Notes under the pieces: generated by a model
Databases searched by the model: none
What the model was told of the DNA's origin: nothing
Seen by the model: the letters and a program-made list of their open reading frames with translations, nothing else
Shown: piece after piece, positions 11,844-22,431 of the stretch
Layout: each line of letters begins with the position of its first letter
Position numbering within the stretch: position 1 is the stretch's first letter
NCBI GenBank assembly: GCA_905221605.1
Contig: CAJNDS010002313.1
Location: 979,105 to 1,043,104 of the forward strand
Length of the DNA: 64,000 nucleotides
Direction: 5' to 3'
Source: Symbiodinium natans
Lineage: Eukaryota; Sar; Dinophyceae; Suessiales; Symbiodiniaceae
Made by a program: the position numbers and the translations under genes

Positions 11844-11935
11844 AGGTTTTTGACATGGCCGGCCTCCCCGCACTTGGGGCACTCCCAGTGACTTGGGGGC
11901 ACCTGGGCTTCGCGGTACTTGGAGGAAGCCAGGGA
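11844..11935 (-). CDS. exon with zinc-finger half-site
   Basis: 30 codons from CGAAG| to CT|GTTTTA: SLASSKYREAQVPPSHWECP then KCGEAGHVKN. WECPKCG fits a RanBP2-type finger and CPKCGEAGH a CCHC knuckle; the missing cysteine would be in the next exon. Confidence 0.6.
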
Positions 11936-12199
11936 CTTCGGGGTTTAGGGTTTAGGGTTTAGGGTTTAGGGTTTAGGGTTTAGGGTGTACTTGGTGGAAT
12001 CGGGGGACTGAGGGATTAGAGTTTAGGGTTGCGGGGACTTAGGGTTTAGGTTTTAGGGCTAAGGGTCTAGGGTGTACTTGGAGGAATCGGGCGACTTAGT
12101 AAGTAGGTACTCAGCGATGGCAACCTTTGGTCAGCCTCTGTGACTCCTGGTCGCTACTTTATTTCTCACCATACTGCCCCTTGAGCCTAAACCCTACAA

Positions 12200-12332
12200 G
12201 GACCAAACCCTGAGCAACCCTAAACCCTAAACCCTAAACACTAAACCCTGAACACTGAACCCGAACCCTAAACCCTAAACCCTAAACCCTAAACCCTAAA
12301 CCCTAAACCCTAAACCCTAAACCCTAAACCCT
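12200..12332 (-). repeat. CCCTAAA array
   Basis: About 15 units, the first few degenerate; forms the downstream side of exon 12346-12397. Confidence 0.85.
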
Positions 12333-12345
12333 GAGTCTTGGAGAC

Positions 12346-12397
12346 CTGATCTGATGACAGTTCGCATTCCAGGCTCCCGGCCATGACAAGCTCATAC
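12346..12397 (-). CDS. short exon, unknown protein
   Basis: Acceptor GATCAG|G; reads YELVMAGSLECELSSDQ; donor GTCTCC. Confidence 0.5.
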
Positions 12398-12515
12398 CTG
12401 ATCTAATCTAGGCTTGTTAGGGTTTAGGGTTTAGGGTTTAGGGTTTAGGGTATAGGGTTTAGGGTTTAGGGTTTAAGGGTTGAGGGTTTAGGGTTTAGGG
12501 TCTAGGCTTGCAGGT

Positions 12516-12619
12516 TGGGCTGTTCCCCCTCATACTAACAGTCCTTCATAGGGATTCCAAGTAAGGCACCCCTATGAAAATCCCGATTAAGGACTGTCAG
12601 TATACAGGGGAACATCCCA
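12516..12619. mobile_element. family E element
   Basis: Ends TTGGGCTGTTCCCCCTCATA and CAGGGGAACATCCCAA. Interior palindromic arms ACTAACAGTCCTTCATAGGG and GATTAAGGACTGTCAGTATA. Confidence 0.75.
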
Positions 12620-12755
12620 ACTTAAAGGCCTTGATCTGAAGGGCTGCGAGGGGCCAGAATGTCCCAGGGACTGTACCTGGGACCCTTACGGCTGTCCCGT
12701 TGGGTTTTGGGTGGACCCGTTTTCAAGATCCTAGAGGTGGTATACGGGCCATGAC

Positions 12756-12890
12756 TACAAGGAGGGGCCCCCTTACTATACTAACTATATAGTTCAGGGA
12801 CTTAATTATAGCCTAGGTTGGGATCCTTATAGCACAATGTAGGGTCCGTATCACTCTACTTATAACTAGCGGGGGCCGGCCCTCCTTGTA
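12756..12890. mobile_element. family A element
   Basis: 135-bp copy with ends TACAAGGAGGGGCCCCC and its inverse (...GGGGGCCGGCCCTCCTTGTA). The interior shares TTACTATACTAACTATA and CTTAATTATAG with other copies. No exon joined to it was identified. Confidence 0.7.
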
Positions 12891-13332
12891 GGTTACTATG
12901 TAGTTGTAAAGGGGAACCTCTAAGGGGTACAACGCTAGGGATACGAGCCTTAGCCCCTTGATGATGGGTTGAGGGCTACCCTTGGTAAATCCTATAGATA
13001 GTACGTTGACGTGCAGGGCTAAGAGTGGGTTTAGGGTGGGTTTGGAGGGGGTACCCTGGAAGGAGACGTCGTCCCATCATAAGGAACAATCTTTTCTTTT
13101 GATAGTTGTGGTGGATAATGTACCCACGGTTTAGGCAACACCCATCCAGAGAGATTGGGGAGAAAGCGCGCCTCCCAGCATCTTCATCCAGGCCGACAAC
13201 CTGTGGTGAGGAACGGGATGCAACTGGGTACTGTCCTAGGGTGTATGGTGAGTTCTCTGACCTCTGCGTAACTCAAAACTCCTGAGACAAACCAGCTTCC
13301 AGCCATACCTACTGCTCCTTGTTTTTCAACAC

Positions 13333-14708
13333 TTAATGCAGGCTGCTGGTCGTAGTGTTGACGACTGCGGGCATCTTGAAGATCCTGACGAACTTGACAT
13401 CGAGGGAATTGGGAAACACAGTCCCCTTGTCCGGCGAGTTCGTCTGCACACCGTTGTTCAGGACGATGTACATCTCTTCGTCCGGCCAGTCGGCACCGTG
13501 TGTGTTTTCGAGGTGGTGGACTTCACGTCCATCTATGAACCATTTAGCATGCGAGTCGGTCCACTCGAAGCCATAAACGTGCCATGCTTTGGCATCGTAC
13601 GTTGCATCAAAGCGGGGTAGCCAGCTGCTACTCCAGACTTCATTAGGATACCTGCGGGTAAGCAAGTGTGTTCCCATGACATCTGAGCCTTCCTTGCAAT
13701 GTGTGCCGAAATACCTTGGTAGCCCAGTATCCCATGTTATAGTAAGGGTGCCCTTTGTTGGGTTAGCGCGCTTTATGAGGGAACCTAGGACCCCAAAAAA
13801 GGGGAAAAGGGTACCACCGGGCTACCAAGATACTCAAAGATGTCCCATTCCGGCCCCCACAGCAGCTTCTCCGAGATCAGCCAGATCGCCGGCCAGACTT
13901 TAGCACCCACAGGGAAGCGCGCCTGGAACTCGAAATAGCCTTTGTTGCTGTGCACCTTGTGCATTGACATGACCCATCCCGAAGTGTAGCTGTATGGGCC
14001 ATGCGGGCCGGGGGGAGAGGACCCCGTGTATTGGCGCTTCTGGTTGAATAGGCTGAGGGCGCCGTTGGCGACGACGACGTCCTCCTCAGTGATGTACCCT
14101 TCGTACTCCTGTGCGGATATTTTGGGGGGCGCGAGCTGAGAAGCGACTGTTCGAACATGTTCGAAGAGGCCACAGAAGCGGTGGGTTGAATTCAAACACT
14201 TTCTGAGCATGATCTAGGCTCATGATTTAGCAGACGGTCGCCCTTTGCTCCTGGAACCAGGTCCCCTGTCGCGGGATCACGCAAGCCAATCGTCCAGTTG
14301 TCAGCATTCAAAGCGGTTCCCTCGAACGTGTCCTCGAAAGCCAGCTGGTACCCTTCAGGGGCGTAAGAAATAGGCGCCGCTCTTGCTGAGGTAGCGGCTG
14401 CTTCATCATTGCCAGACGTAGTTTGGGCATTTTGGGCCGTCGATGAGCCAAGTGCATTTGAGATCCTGCTGCCGTCAGAGGTATGCTGCTCGCTGCCAGG
14501 TAAACTCTCGGCGGCGACAGGGGCTGCTGCTGGTGTCTCACTGTCATCAAGCTCACAGTCCATGTCAGCATAATACAAGATTAGGACCCTGCAGAACCAT
14601 TCGACTAGCTCTAGATTCTAGATCTCTTTCATGTATAATTTGCCCACAGAAGAGAGGCGAACCTCAGCTGTTGGGCATTCTTGCTTTTCATACACTTGCT
14701 AAGTTCTT
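13333..14708 (-). CDS. GH16 family beta-glucanase (laminarinase-like), 4 exons
   Basis: Glycoside hydrolase family 16 protein, expected to cleave beta-1,3- or mixed beta-1,3/1,4-glucans. Exons on the minus strand: 14663-14708, 14222-14588, 13834-14108 and 13333-13714 (stop). All junctions keep phase. Seen: the GH16 active-site pattern ExDxxE as EWDIFE (nucleophile and acid/base glutamates) just before the last intron; an N-terminal sandwich strand YQLAFEDTF; PAIWLIS before the active site; and WHVYGFEWTDSHAKWFIDG after it, all typical of the family. An Ala/Ser/Glu-rich linker precedes the domain. Introns: 14589-14662 (GT-AG), 14109-14221 (GA-AG) and 13715-13833 (GT-AG, an inserted element of family J). 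Length is about 350 aa from the Met in the first exon; earlier exons may exist, since no signal peptide is visible. The exact substrate is not readable. Sure of the family, fairly sure of the splicing. Confidence 0.85.
13715..13833 (-). mobile_element. family J introner forming GH16 intron
   Basis: 119-bp insertion in the GH16 gene with inverted ends (CTTGGTAGCCCGGTGG against CTTGGTAGCCCAGTATCCC on the opposite strand). It is flanked by a 4-bp duplication GTAT. The left GTAT supplies the GT donor, and the element ends in AAG before the second GTAT. 119 is not a multiple of 3, so it must be removed; removal gives DIFEYFGTHC in frame. Relatives lie at 22482-22606, 24770-24885 and 48068-48155. 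Confidence 0.8.
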
Positions 14709-15238
14709 CTGTAGGTAATCAGGGTTCATGCCCTGGCATGCGACAATTGCTGCTGCAACTCAAGGGCTGACATCGTTCTTCATGCACACAAGTTTCTTAC
14801 CATTCCCCCCCCCCCCCAACAAACCCCGGGACTTTCTTTAGGGCTATAAAGACCCAGGGGGCCTTGTATGCAGATAACCAACTCTTGGTACTTGCATGTA
14901 TATACTTACAACCCTCCTTGATTTTTCTTACTCCGTTCCCTGCGCCTGCAAACAGAACCCCTAGCCGCCCCAACAAAACTCACAGACCGAACACGTTGAC
15001 TGGAGATCATGCGATGAGCACGGGAGAGGGCGAGCCCCAAATCCTAAACCCTAAACTGTCTAAACTGTAAACCCCATGCAAACCCTAAACCACTTTGGAA
15101 CAGCCGGATCCCTTTGCCGCAAGTACCGGTACGTGAAGTCAAATCGGATCTGTGTCTCTCGGAAAGGCCTTCAGGAAACCTTACACCTACACAAAGCAGA
15201 AGCTCATAAGCAGTTTGCTTTTGTGCATTGACTGCCAG

Positions 15239-15319
15239 CCTGCCCGCTCACGGAAGATTGTTCAGACTTGTGCACAGGTTCAGCATGTGCCAAAATTCAG
15301 GACGAAGAGGCGAGAATGA
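15239..15319 (+). CDS. terminal exon, basic C-terminus
   Basis: Acceptor TTGACTGCCAG; reads PARSRKIVQTCAQVQHVPKF then RTKRRE and TGA. A possible upstream micro-exon near 15114-15142 ends at donor GTACGTGAAG. Confidence 0.55.
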   Translation, partial: PARSRKIVQTCAQVQHVPKFRTKRRE

Positions 15320-15696
15320 GCACACCCACATAAAGTTTGACATCAAGCAAGCCCTGTGAGAATGGTTCTCAAATAGGCTCCTCTTGACCTCGACACAGGA
15401 GATGTGTACATGCCATGTTACCCTTGCCATTCCATACTTCTTGGAGATGCTACAGGTGACAGCCCTCCACCCCCTCCCCCCCTCCAAAAACCAAAAAAAA
15501 AAAAAAAAAGGCAAATCCCACACACTAAGCTCCTAACAAGACTGAATACCTAGACTCCCCAGAGCCAGAAACGCTGCACTCTGCACCCTAAATCCTACGC
15601 CCTAAACCCCCAAACCCTACACTCTAAACCCTAAACCCTGAACCCTAAACCCGAATCCCTAAACCCTAATAAAACCCTAAACCCTAATTCCGAAAG

Positions 15697-15827
15697 CCCC
15701 GCAACCCAAAGCAAAGAGGCGCCTCAAAGCGACGCCCGGAGAGCTCTGGGTTCGATGGGTAGCCCATGAGCTCGACACCTGGGCTAGAGTCTTTACCAGA
15801 AGGCTCTTAGTGTGGGGGCGTCCCAAA
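15697..15827 (+). CDS. exon, unknown protein
   Basis: 43 codons: PQPKAKRRLKATPGELWVRW, VAHELDTWARVFTRRLLVWG, RPK; donor GTAGCG. Flanked by CCCTAAA on the left and TTTAGGG on the right. Confidence 0.6.
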
Positions 15828-16140
15828 GTAGCGGCATTAGGGTTTAGGGTTTAGGGTTTCGGGTTTAGGGCTTTGAAACCCGAAAAAGAAGACAATCCCC
15901 TGAAAAGGACCCCCGAAAAAGGGCACCCCTGTTTCCGGCAATCCCCATAAACAAGGTACTACATAGGAGTCTTGAGGGACGGGGTTTAGGGCTTTAAGGC
16001 TTCAGTCTTGAGTCTTGAGGGTTCCTTAACAAACCCTACTAGAAAGCCCCCTCAAAACCTGAAGACCTCTAACCCCCCTCGCCCAAGCCCTTAGAAAAAG
16101 ACTGCAGGCCCCAAGTCAATCCGAAAAGCCCTTAAGCCCT

Positions 16141-16269
16141 GCAAGGAGGGACCTCCCCTTACTATACTTGCGAACTGGGACTTGTAACCTAAGCTAGGTT
16201 CCTTCTCACCAAATTTTCAGGGTGCTTAGAAAACTACTTATACCTCGGGGGGTGGGGTGCCTCCTTGTA
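16141..16269. mobile_element. family A element (diverged)
   Basis: About 129 bp, bounded by GCAAGGAGGGACC and an inverse CTCCTTGTA; the interior has TTACTATACTTG and AACCTAAGCTAGG. It lies in a stretch with no exon that I can support. Confidence 0.6.
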
Positions 16270-16849
16270 GTCAAAGACCCTAAACCCGAAACCCGAACCC
16301 TAAACCCTAACCCTAAACCCTAAACCCTAAACCCTACCTGGAACGCCAAAGTGTATCTCAAAAAGGATACCTTTTCTAAAGTGACTCTAAAAACTGTCAC
16401 AGCTAGCTTGTTCACCATTATTTGTATACACTTTCCAAAGTTGTCATAAATAAACATCACAGTGGCAAAGTGTAGCTTTATCTGTTTCATGTAAACCCAG
16501 TAAACCCACAATTGCCCCAGATCTATGCTAGGGCCCCCCAAACTGGGGAACGTTACCCAAAATCATTATGTACTGGCTTGATATCATATACTTCTAGGCC
16601 ATTTAATGCCGACATATGCATATAGTCTGCAGGCAATGCCTTATAATTAATGATCGCATGTCTTTGCCTCGTATAGCCCTTGTGGAGCCCAAAGACCGAA
16701 AAGTGCATTCTCATGGGTTCTCCAGGCCACGAGCAGGTCAAACAGATAAGGCCTCTGACTCCTCCATCCCCAACCCTTGCTTCCTAAATACCTACTGGAA
16801 CCTTCTACTTATGGCTAGTCTACGGGCCGGCAGACCTTGGCTTTCTATG

Positions 16850-17050
16850 GAACTAGCCACAATGAAACGTATTGCTTCCTACATAGCCAAGCCATTGATA
16901 TGGGTATTGCCTCCTACGTAGCCGTGTAGCCAGGCCAACTTTAGGAAGCCCATGGAACCCAACCTTTGCCTCCCATGTAGCTAGGCGGTTGAACCCCATG
17001 AAGCTATTGAACCCCAACCTTTGCGTTCTATGAAGCTAAATCGTAGGCGA
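16850..17050 (+). repeat. degenerate repeats with CCTCCTATGTAGC core
   Basis: Phrases such as TTGCCTCCTACGTAGC, TTTGCCTCCCATGTAGCTAG and TTTGCGTTCTATGAAGCTAA recur four to five times at 45-60 bp spacing, with CCAAGCC/CCAGGCC spacers. Origin unclear. Confidence 0.5.
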
Positions 17051-17166
17051 ACCTTGTGGAAGCCCCAGCAAATTGAACTTGCCCTTACGCAACCCAGACC
17101 TTCAGTTTCTGTGTAGGGAGGCAACCCGGGCACGAAGCTCAAAGTGCATCGTTTATTAATAAAGGA

Positions 17167-17265
17167 TCACTTGCGTTTCTGCAGCATCAGCAGTGGTTTG
17201 CGAGGACCCATGATGGTGACGGTGTTGTTTGGCGAATCCAGATAGACAGGTTGTGTCAACTTGGA
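17167..17265 (-). CDS. terminal exon, unknown protein
   Basis: Acceptor CCGAAACAG; 32 codons: SKLTQPVYLDSPNNTVTIMG then PRKPLLMLQKRK and TGA. Followed on the minus strand by TTTATTAATAAA. Confidence 0.7.
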   Translation of the reverse strand, partial: SKLTQPVYLDSPNNTVTIMGPRKPLLMLQKRK

Positions 17266-17912
17266 CTGTTTCGGAGTTTTTTCGTTTTGGGTCTCACACA
17301 ACACTTTTTTGCGCCAAACCTAAAAAGGGTACACAGTGACGCTTTTACGGTGGCGTACGTAGGGCGAAAAGTGGCGTACAAAAGCGTACGAATCGTAGCC
17401 ATATTTCCGTCACTTTGTCGGTTCAGTTTCTGCCCAAAATTCCCCGAAATCATCCGAGAAAGTTCTCGAAATCCCTATTTTGCACTGTTGTTCTTGGCCC
17501 GGGAAAGAACACTTTTGGGGGTGTGTGGGTGCATATGACAAACTTGCCGAAGCTTTTGCTGAATCTGGACACACGAGTGCCGACTTCCCAGTTGGGAGGC
17601 TCTGCCTACTTTGTTTTTATTTGGGGCATGCGTCCTTTTGCACATACTGCCTATTGTACACAATCGGTCCATACAGGCTTAAACTAAAAGGTGGTGGTTG
17701 CCGGGGTCACAACCCTGATGTCCAACACATTTGCAAGCTATGTGCTGTCGTGTACTTGCAGACTGCCCAGAAGAAGACGAAGTAAGTCTACAAAAAATCT
17801 ACGACAGCTTTGTAGCCATCAAGAACGTCATGAGCTCCATCTAATAGCAGCCCCCATGGCTGAAACCAGTGGACGCTGGCAACATTGCCATTAAGGGCTT
17901 CTACTCACACAG

Positions 17913-18065
17913 CGCATTAGGACGCAACCATTGTTTTATCGCATTTGGTCAACAGTATGCGAGTTGCTTCAGAACAAGGTGCTGTCAGCTTGCGTGTTGT
18001 GCCAAAAAGTTGCCAGTTCCCGGAGCAAATCGGTCAGAATGGAGCATGAGCGCCAATCGTTTTGA
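17913..18065 (+). CDS. terminal exon, unknown protein
   Basis: Acceptor CTTCTACTCACACAG; 50 codons: RIRTQPLFYRIWSTVCELLQ, NKVLSACVLCQKVASSRSKS, VRMEHERQSF, then TGA. Two overlapping frames are also open, but this one has the acceptor and the best composition. A likely upstream micro-exon ends at donor GTAAGT near 17781. Confidence 0.6.
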   Translation, partial: RIRTQPLFYRIWSTVCELLQNKVLSACVLCQKVASSRSKSVRMEHERQSF

Positions 18066-18341
18066 TTGCCTCAACTGCGCACCGATACCCAGAAGTCGTA
18101 TCACGATCGCATAATATCGCATACTAAACCCTCAACCCTGCGTGGTGTAGAACGCTTTACGCCGGATTCTTTTGGAAATCCTTTTGTATGTCAGGGTTTA
18201 AGTACAACATCAGTGCAGTTGAAAGCATACTTCCATACACTTTCGGTAAGTGGCTTCAGGGAAGGTCACAGTGACCAGTTGCTCATGTTTAAGCTACCCC
18301 AGGCTTTCCAGGTAAACCCTAAACCCCCCAAGCCTTCGTCA

Positions 18342-18451
18342 AGCCTTTAATGGTGGGGCTTGGCTGCCCGCGAGATCCCGGAGGCAGTTTTGGAAGACGC
18401 TCCGGCCAGGCCTTCATGGCAAAGTGCAAAAACTGCTTGGGGAGATTGGGT
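18342..18451 (+). CDS. exon, frame uncertain
   Basis: Two frames are open. From acceptor GTCAAG, one reads PLMVGLGCPRDPGGSFGRRS, then GQAFMAKCKNCLGRL. The other reads REIPEAVLEDAPARPSWQSA but lacks an acceptor. Donor GTAGGG. Confidence 0.45.
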
Positions 18452-18606
18452 GTAGGGTTCAGGGTTCAGGGTTCAGGGTTCAGGGTTTAGGGTTTAGGGT
18501 TTAGGGTTTAGGTTTTAGGGTGGTTCAGGGTGGTTTCAGGGTTGGGGATTTTGGGCGTTTGGTTGCGGCTTTGGGCTTCGTCTTCTACTCCGATGTCCCC
18601 TGGTCC

Positions 18607-18704
18607 CCAAACCCTAAACCCTAAACCCTAAACCCTAAACCCTAAACCCTAAACCCTAAACCCTAAACCCTAAACCCTAAACCCTAAACCCTAAACCCTA
18701 AACC
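18607..18704 (-). repeat. perfect CCCTAAA array, about 14 units
   Basis: Uninterrupted. The 18705-19812 stretch beyond it has further arrays, a (GAAATA)n plus (AT)n tract at 19218-19260 and a GC-rich piece at 18845-18960 open in several frames. Confidence 0.9.
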
Positions 18705-19812
18705 TCAAGGAGACCCACGGCCTCCTTCCTTGGAGTTTAGAGGCTTATAGGCTTAAACTAGCAGTTGATGGGGCTAACCCTAAACCCTAAACCCTAAACC
18801 CTAAACCCTAAACCCTAAACCCTACTATAATTACGTTTTGGGGCTTGGGAATCCGTTCCCTGAACTGACCGGCCATCGCGATGCGTCGTCGCGGCGGCGG
18901 CGGTCGCAGGGGCGCTGTGGGGACCTGGGTCAAAAGAGCTCCAGAGCCGAAGATTAAGCCCCAAGCCCTAAGCCCTACACCCTAAACCCTAAACCCTAAA
19001 CCCTAAATCCTAAAAACCCTAAACCCTAAACCCTATAAACCCTAAACCCCTCTAAAACTATAAACCTTAAACCCTGAACCCCTGAACACCAAAGTCTAAA
19101 CATCCATAAAACCCTGCAACCCTAAAACCCTAAACCCGTAAACCCAAAACCACCAAGCCCCTAAACCCCCAGCCGCCCCGTAATGACGACAAAATGCCTT
19201 GATTACATCGGCATAAATAGAAATAGAAATAGAAATAGAAATAGAAATATATATATATATGGGCATTTCTCTCAGTGAGGGTCTTTTTTTGAGCCCCTAA
19301 ATTGTATGGAACACTTATAAGTGAGGACCCCAGATTAGAAGCCTAACTTGAGAATTACCTATATGATCAGGTAAAGATGCCTTAGTTAAGAAGTGTTGAA
19401 CTCTCGGGGAGCAAGTGACATGGTCCCGTATCTACCCCTCACATACCCCATAAAACCAAACACCCATACTTCGGACCCTTTCCAGAACATCACGGGGTCA
19501 CGCAACTTGCCTTATGGTGTACCTGAGACTCGATTTACCTACAGTGTTGCAGTAACTACCCCTTAGTTAGTGGGTATGAGGTCTGCAGGATCTTAGTACG
19601 AAAGGCATAAGAACGCAGTTCGGGCTCTCTTCAATACACCCAGACTTAAAACGACTCACTACATACTAAGTTCCCTGTAAGAACTTCCCAGAAACCCTAA
19701 AGCCCTACAAAGCCCGAAAACTCTACGACCCGTAGGCCTAAGCCAAGACCCCTCATACAACCCAAATCCTAAACCCTAAACCCTAAACCCTAAACCCTAA
19801 ACCCCCACGTAG

Positions 19813-19882
19813 GCCTCACCCAGTTCGGAATGCCGCGCGTGCTCTTTGGCAGCAGGTTCGTCACCTTTGGAGGCTTCAAGAG
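19813..19882 (+). CDS. exon, unknown protein
   Basis: Acceptor CACGTAG|G; reads LTQFGMPRVLFGSRFVTFGG then FK; ends AG|GTTTAGGG directly at a telomeric array. Confidence 0.6.
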
Positions 19883-19887
19883 GTTTA

Positions 19888-20045
19888 GGGTATAGGGTTT
19901 AGGGTTTAGGGTTGGGGTTTAGGGTTTAGGGTTTAGGGTTTAGGGTTTAGGGTTTAGGGTTTAGGGTTTAGGGTTTAGGGTTTAGGGTTTAGGGTTTAGG
20001 GTTGAGGGTTGAAGGGTTTAGGGTCTTGGGTCTTGGGTCTTGGGT
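19888..20045 (+). repeat. TTTAGGG array, about 15 units
   Basis: Begins directly at the donor of exon 19813-19882 and decays to GTCTTGG repeats at 20023-20047. Confidence 0.9.
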
Positions 20046-20396
20046 CTTGAGTGTTTGAGGCTAGAGCCCGAAATAGGGCTTCGAGGTTTATAGGACGTAA
20101 GTACTACAGGCTCACGGTCAGATTTGTGGGACAACCTTGTAACCCAGAAAAAGGACATGCTCTCAAGAAGGCCGGGCACAAACCCTAGACCCCAAACCCT
20201 AAACCCTTTAAAGGGCATATAAACTCACTTAGGGTTACAGAGTGGGAGTTCTAGAGCAGCAAAGGGGTGTTCAATACATAAGAAAGGCTTAAACCCTAAA
20301 CCCTAAACCCCAAACCCTAAACCCTAAACCCTACACTCTAAACCCTAAACCCTAAACCCAAAATCCCAAATCCTAAGCCCTAAACCCTAAACTAAG

Positions 20397-20709
20397 TTCA
20401 TGAAGCCAACAGTCTCCATGGCAACGAGGGTGCAACGACCTGCTACATCGCTGAGCGCGTGAACCTACGTCCCAAGCTGAGCCTGTTCAGTGGCTTTGCC
20501 CCTAAGGGTCCATGTACCAATATAGGCTAATATAGGGAATACTTGGGCCTTAAAGTACTTGCTATATAGGCACTTTGGGGCCCAGGTATGTATCAATGTG
20601 TTTAGGTACATGGACCCATAAAGTTTTGCTGGCACCATCAGGAAACCAAACCTCAATGCCCGTGTCTACCTTGGTGACAGCACAAATAGTTAGAGGTCCT
20701 TCGCCATAA
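20397..20709 (+). CDS. exon pair split by family C element (strand uncertain)
   Basis: Plus-strand exon 20397-20507 (HEANSLHGNEGATTCYIAER, later NLRPKLSLFSGFAP) joins 20624-20709 (VLLAPSGNQTSMPVSTLVTA, stop) in phase if 20508-20623 is removed as a GT-AG intron. However, the minus strand of 20624-20709 also reads very protein-like (ICAVTKVDTGIEVWFPDGAS), and removing the element with one TTA copy keeps that frame open too. One strand is a shadow; I favour plus only slightly. Confidence 0.5.
20506..20617. mobile_element. family C element
   Basis: Inverted ends GGGTCCATGTACC...GGTACATGGACCC (about 13 bp perfect). The interior has AATACTTGGGCCTTAAAGTA and CACTTTGGGGCCCAGGTATG. Flanked by duplicated TAA. 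Confidence 0.75.
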
Positions 20710-21094
20710 CATGCACTTCTGAAGTATATAGTCTGGGAGCATGCAGCTGAGATCTGCACGCATGCGCTTCGCACAAACGTAGACGAAGTCGAAGCATGCC
20801 TGAGAAAGCCGTCTGGTATTTTAGGGCGTAGGGTTTAGGGTTTACGACTTAGAGTTTAGGGTTTAGGGTGGTGCAAGGCAGGAAATCAGTTGGAAAAGCG
20901 TTCTGGATTTAGAGTTTAGGGTTTATAGGATTTAGGGGTTAGGATTGCATACACCCCTCTAGGTTTATGGGCTGCTCACAACCAGCGACCTGAAAGGATA
21001 TGCAGGCAACGCGCAATGAAGTGCCTCCTGGCTGTGTAAGGTAAGCATCCAACGAGATCTGCGGCTAGGGTCTGAATTCTTATGGCAGTGGGTC

Positions 21095-21625
21095 AAAATT
21101 CGGGTTGTCGCGGGGGGTCCCCCCCGCCCTCTGCTACAAGCCTTGTCGCGGGCAGGTTGTTTCATACCTTTGTCGCGCCGCTACTTTGAACCCAATTTTC
21201 TTAGTTGGGTTTTGTAAGGGTTTAGGGTAAAGGGTTTAGGTTTAGGGTTGGGGTTTCGGATGAAGGGTTTAGGGATTTTACTGGAGAGCCTTAAACCCTG
21301 AACCCTGTAAATATAAACCCTGGGCTTCTCGTTCAAGGTTGTCCTACGGATGGGCACCTGCTGGCTCGAGCAGTCGCGCGGGTTGTCGCGGGTATGTCGC
21401 GCCCTGTCGCAGGCCTTGTCGCGGACTGAGAGTGAAAGTTGCTGCAGACACGCATCAAGGTCGCATCGAGATTGGCAATGAGAAAACTCAATGGTATTGC
21501 TGTCTTGTCGGGGAGGGGGGGGTTGTAGCCTTGTCGCGGGGGGGGGGGGTTGTCGCGGACACGGCACGTCTGTTACAAACCTTTGTCGCGGAGGGACCCC
21601 CCGGTGCCTGTTACAAGCCCGGAAA
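21095..21625 (+). repeat. cluster of TGTCGCG motifs
   Basis: TTGTCGCGG or TGTCGCGC occurs about nine times. The module CGGRGGGWCCCCCC ... CTACAAGCC appears at 21108-21145 and 21585-21622. No exon supported here. Confidence 0.6.
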
Positions 21626-22226
21626 AAAAAAAAAACTCACTGCCTTATAGGAATTGGAGTACCTTGGACACATGGATCGCAACATCCAAGCCCGAAACCC
21701 TATCTGGGCCGAGCGCGCACATCAGCAAGAGATTATGGTCATGGCCAGTTCGACAAAAGTAAAACCAACGACGCAAGACAACAGTCGTGCGGAGCCATCC
21801 CCGTCTAGCAGGACCTTCAGATCAATGCTCGGTCCACGTGAGTCTCTATTGCACCACACTCCTTGTTTAGGAACTTTTAGGAACCCACCCCCCTTTCAGC
21901 CATAGATCCCAATCAATTATATAACCGGGGCCGTATACATGGGCCATTGGCCACAATCACAGCATTCCCAAAAGCAGCTGCCACATGCCCAACTTGTTGT
22001 TCAGGAAGGGTACTCACTCTTGGATGGTGCAAGGAACGCAGAATTCACAACGAACCATAAGGCATACGTGGACCCAGATTAGTTGCTGTCTGGTGCAATC
22101 TTCTGTCTGGTTGCATCTGGCTGTCTGCAGCGTACCTTTGACACCCTAAACCCTAAACCCTAAACCCTAAACCCTAAACCCTGAACCCTGAACCCTAAAC
22201 CCTAAACCCTAAAAAACTTGTGCCAG

Positions 22227-22289
22227 ACTGCCTGGAAGTCCACCCAAGCCATCCAAAAGGCGCCATCGCTTCGAAACCTCGGGCAGGCC
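22227..22289 (+). CDS. exon, unknown protein
   Basis: Acceptor CTTGTGCCAG; 21 codons TAWKSTQAIQKAPSLRNLGQ A; donor GTGACAGG; phase 0 to 0. Confidence 0.55.
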
Positions 22290-22321
22290 GTGACAGGACT
22301 TTGAACTTCGCTGTTTGGGCT

Positions 22322-22420
22322 AGGGTTTAGGGTTTAGGGTTTAGGGTTTAGGGTTTAGGGTTTAGGGTTTAGGGTTTAGGGTTTAGGGTTTAGGGTTTAG
22401 GGCTTAGGCTTTAGGGCTTA
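22322..22420 (+). repeat. TTTAGGG array, about 12 units
   Basis: Lies between plus exon 22227-22289 and minus exon 22432-22627, so it is intronic or intergenic for both. Confidence 0.9.
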
Positions 22421-22431
22421 GGGCGGCTTAC

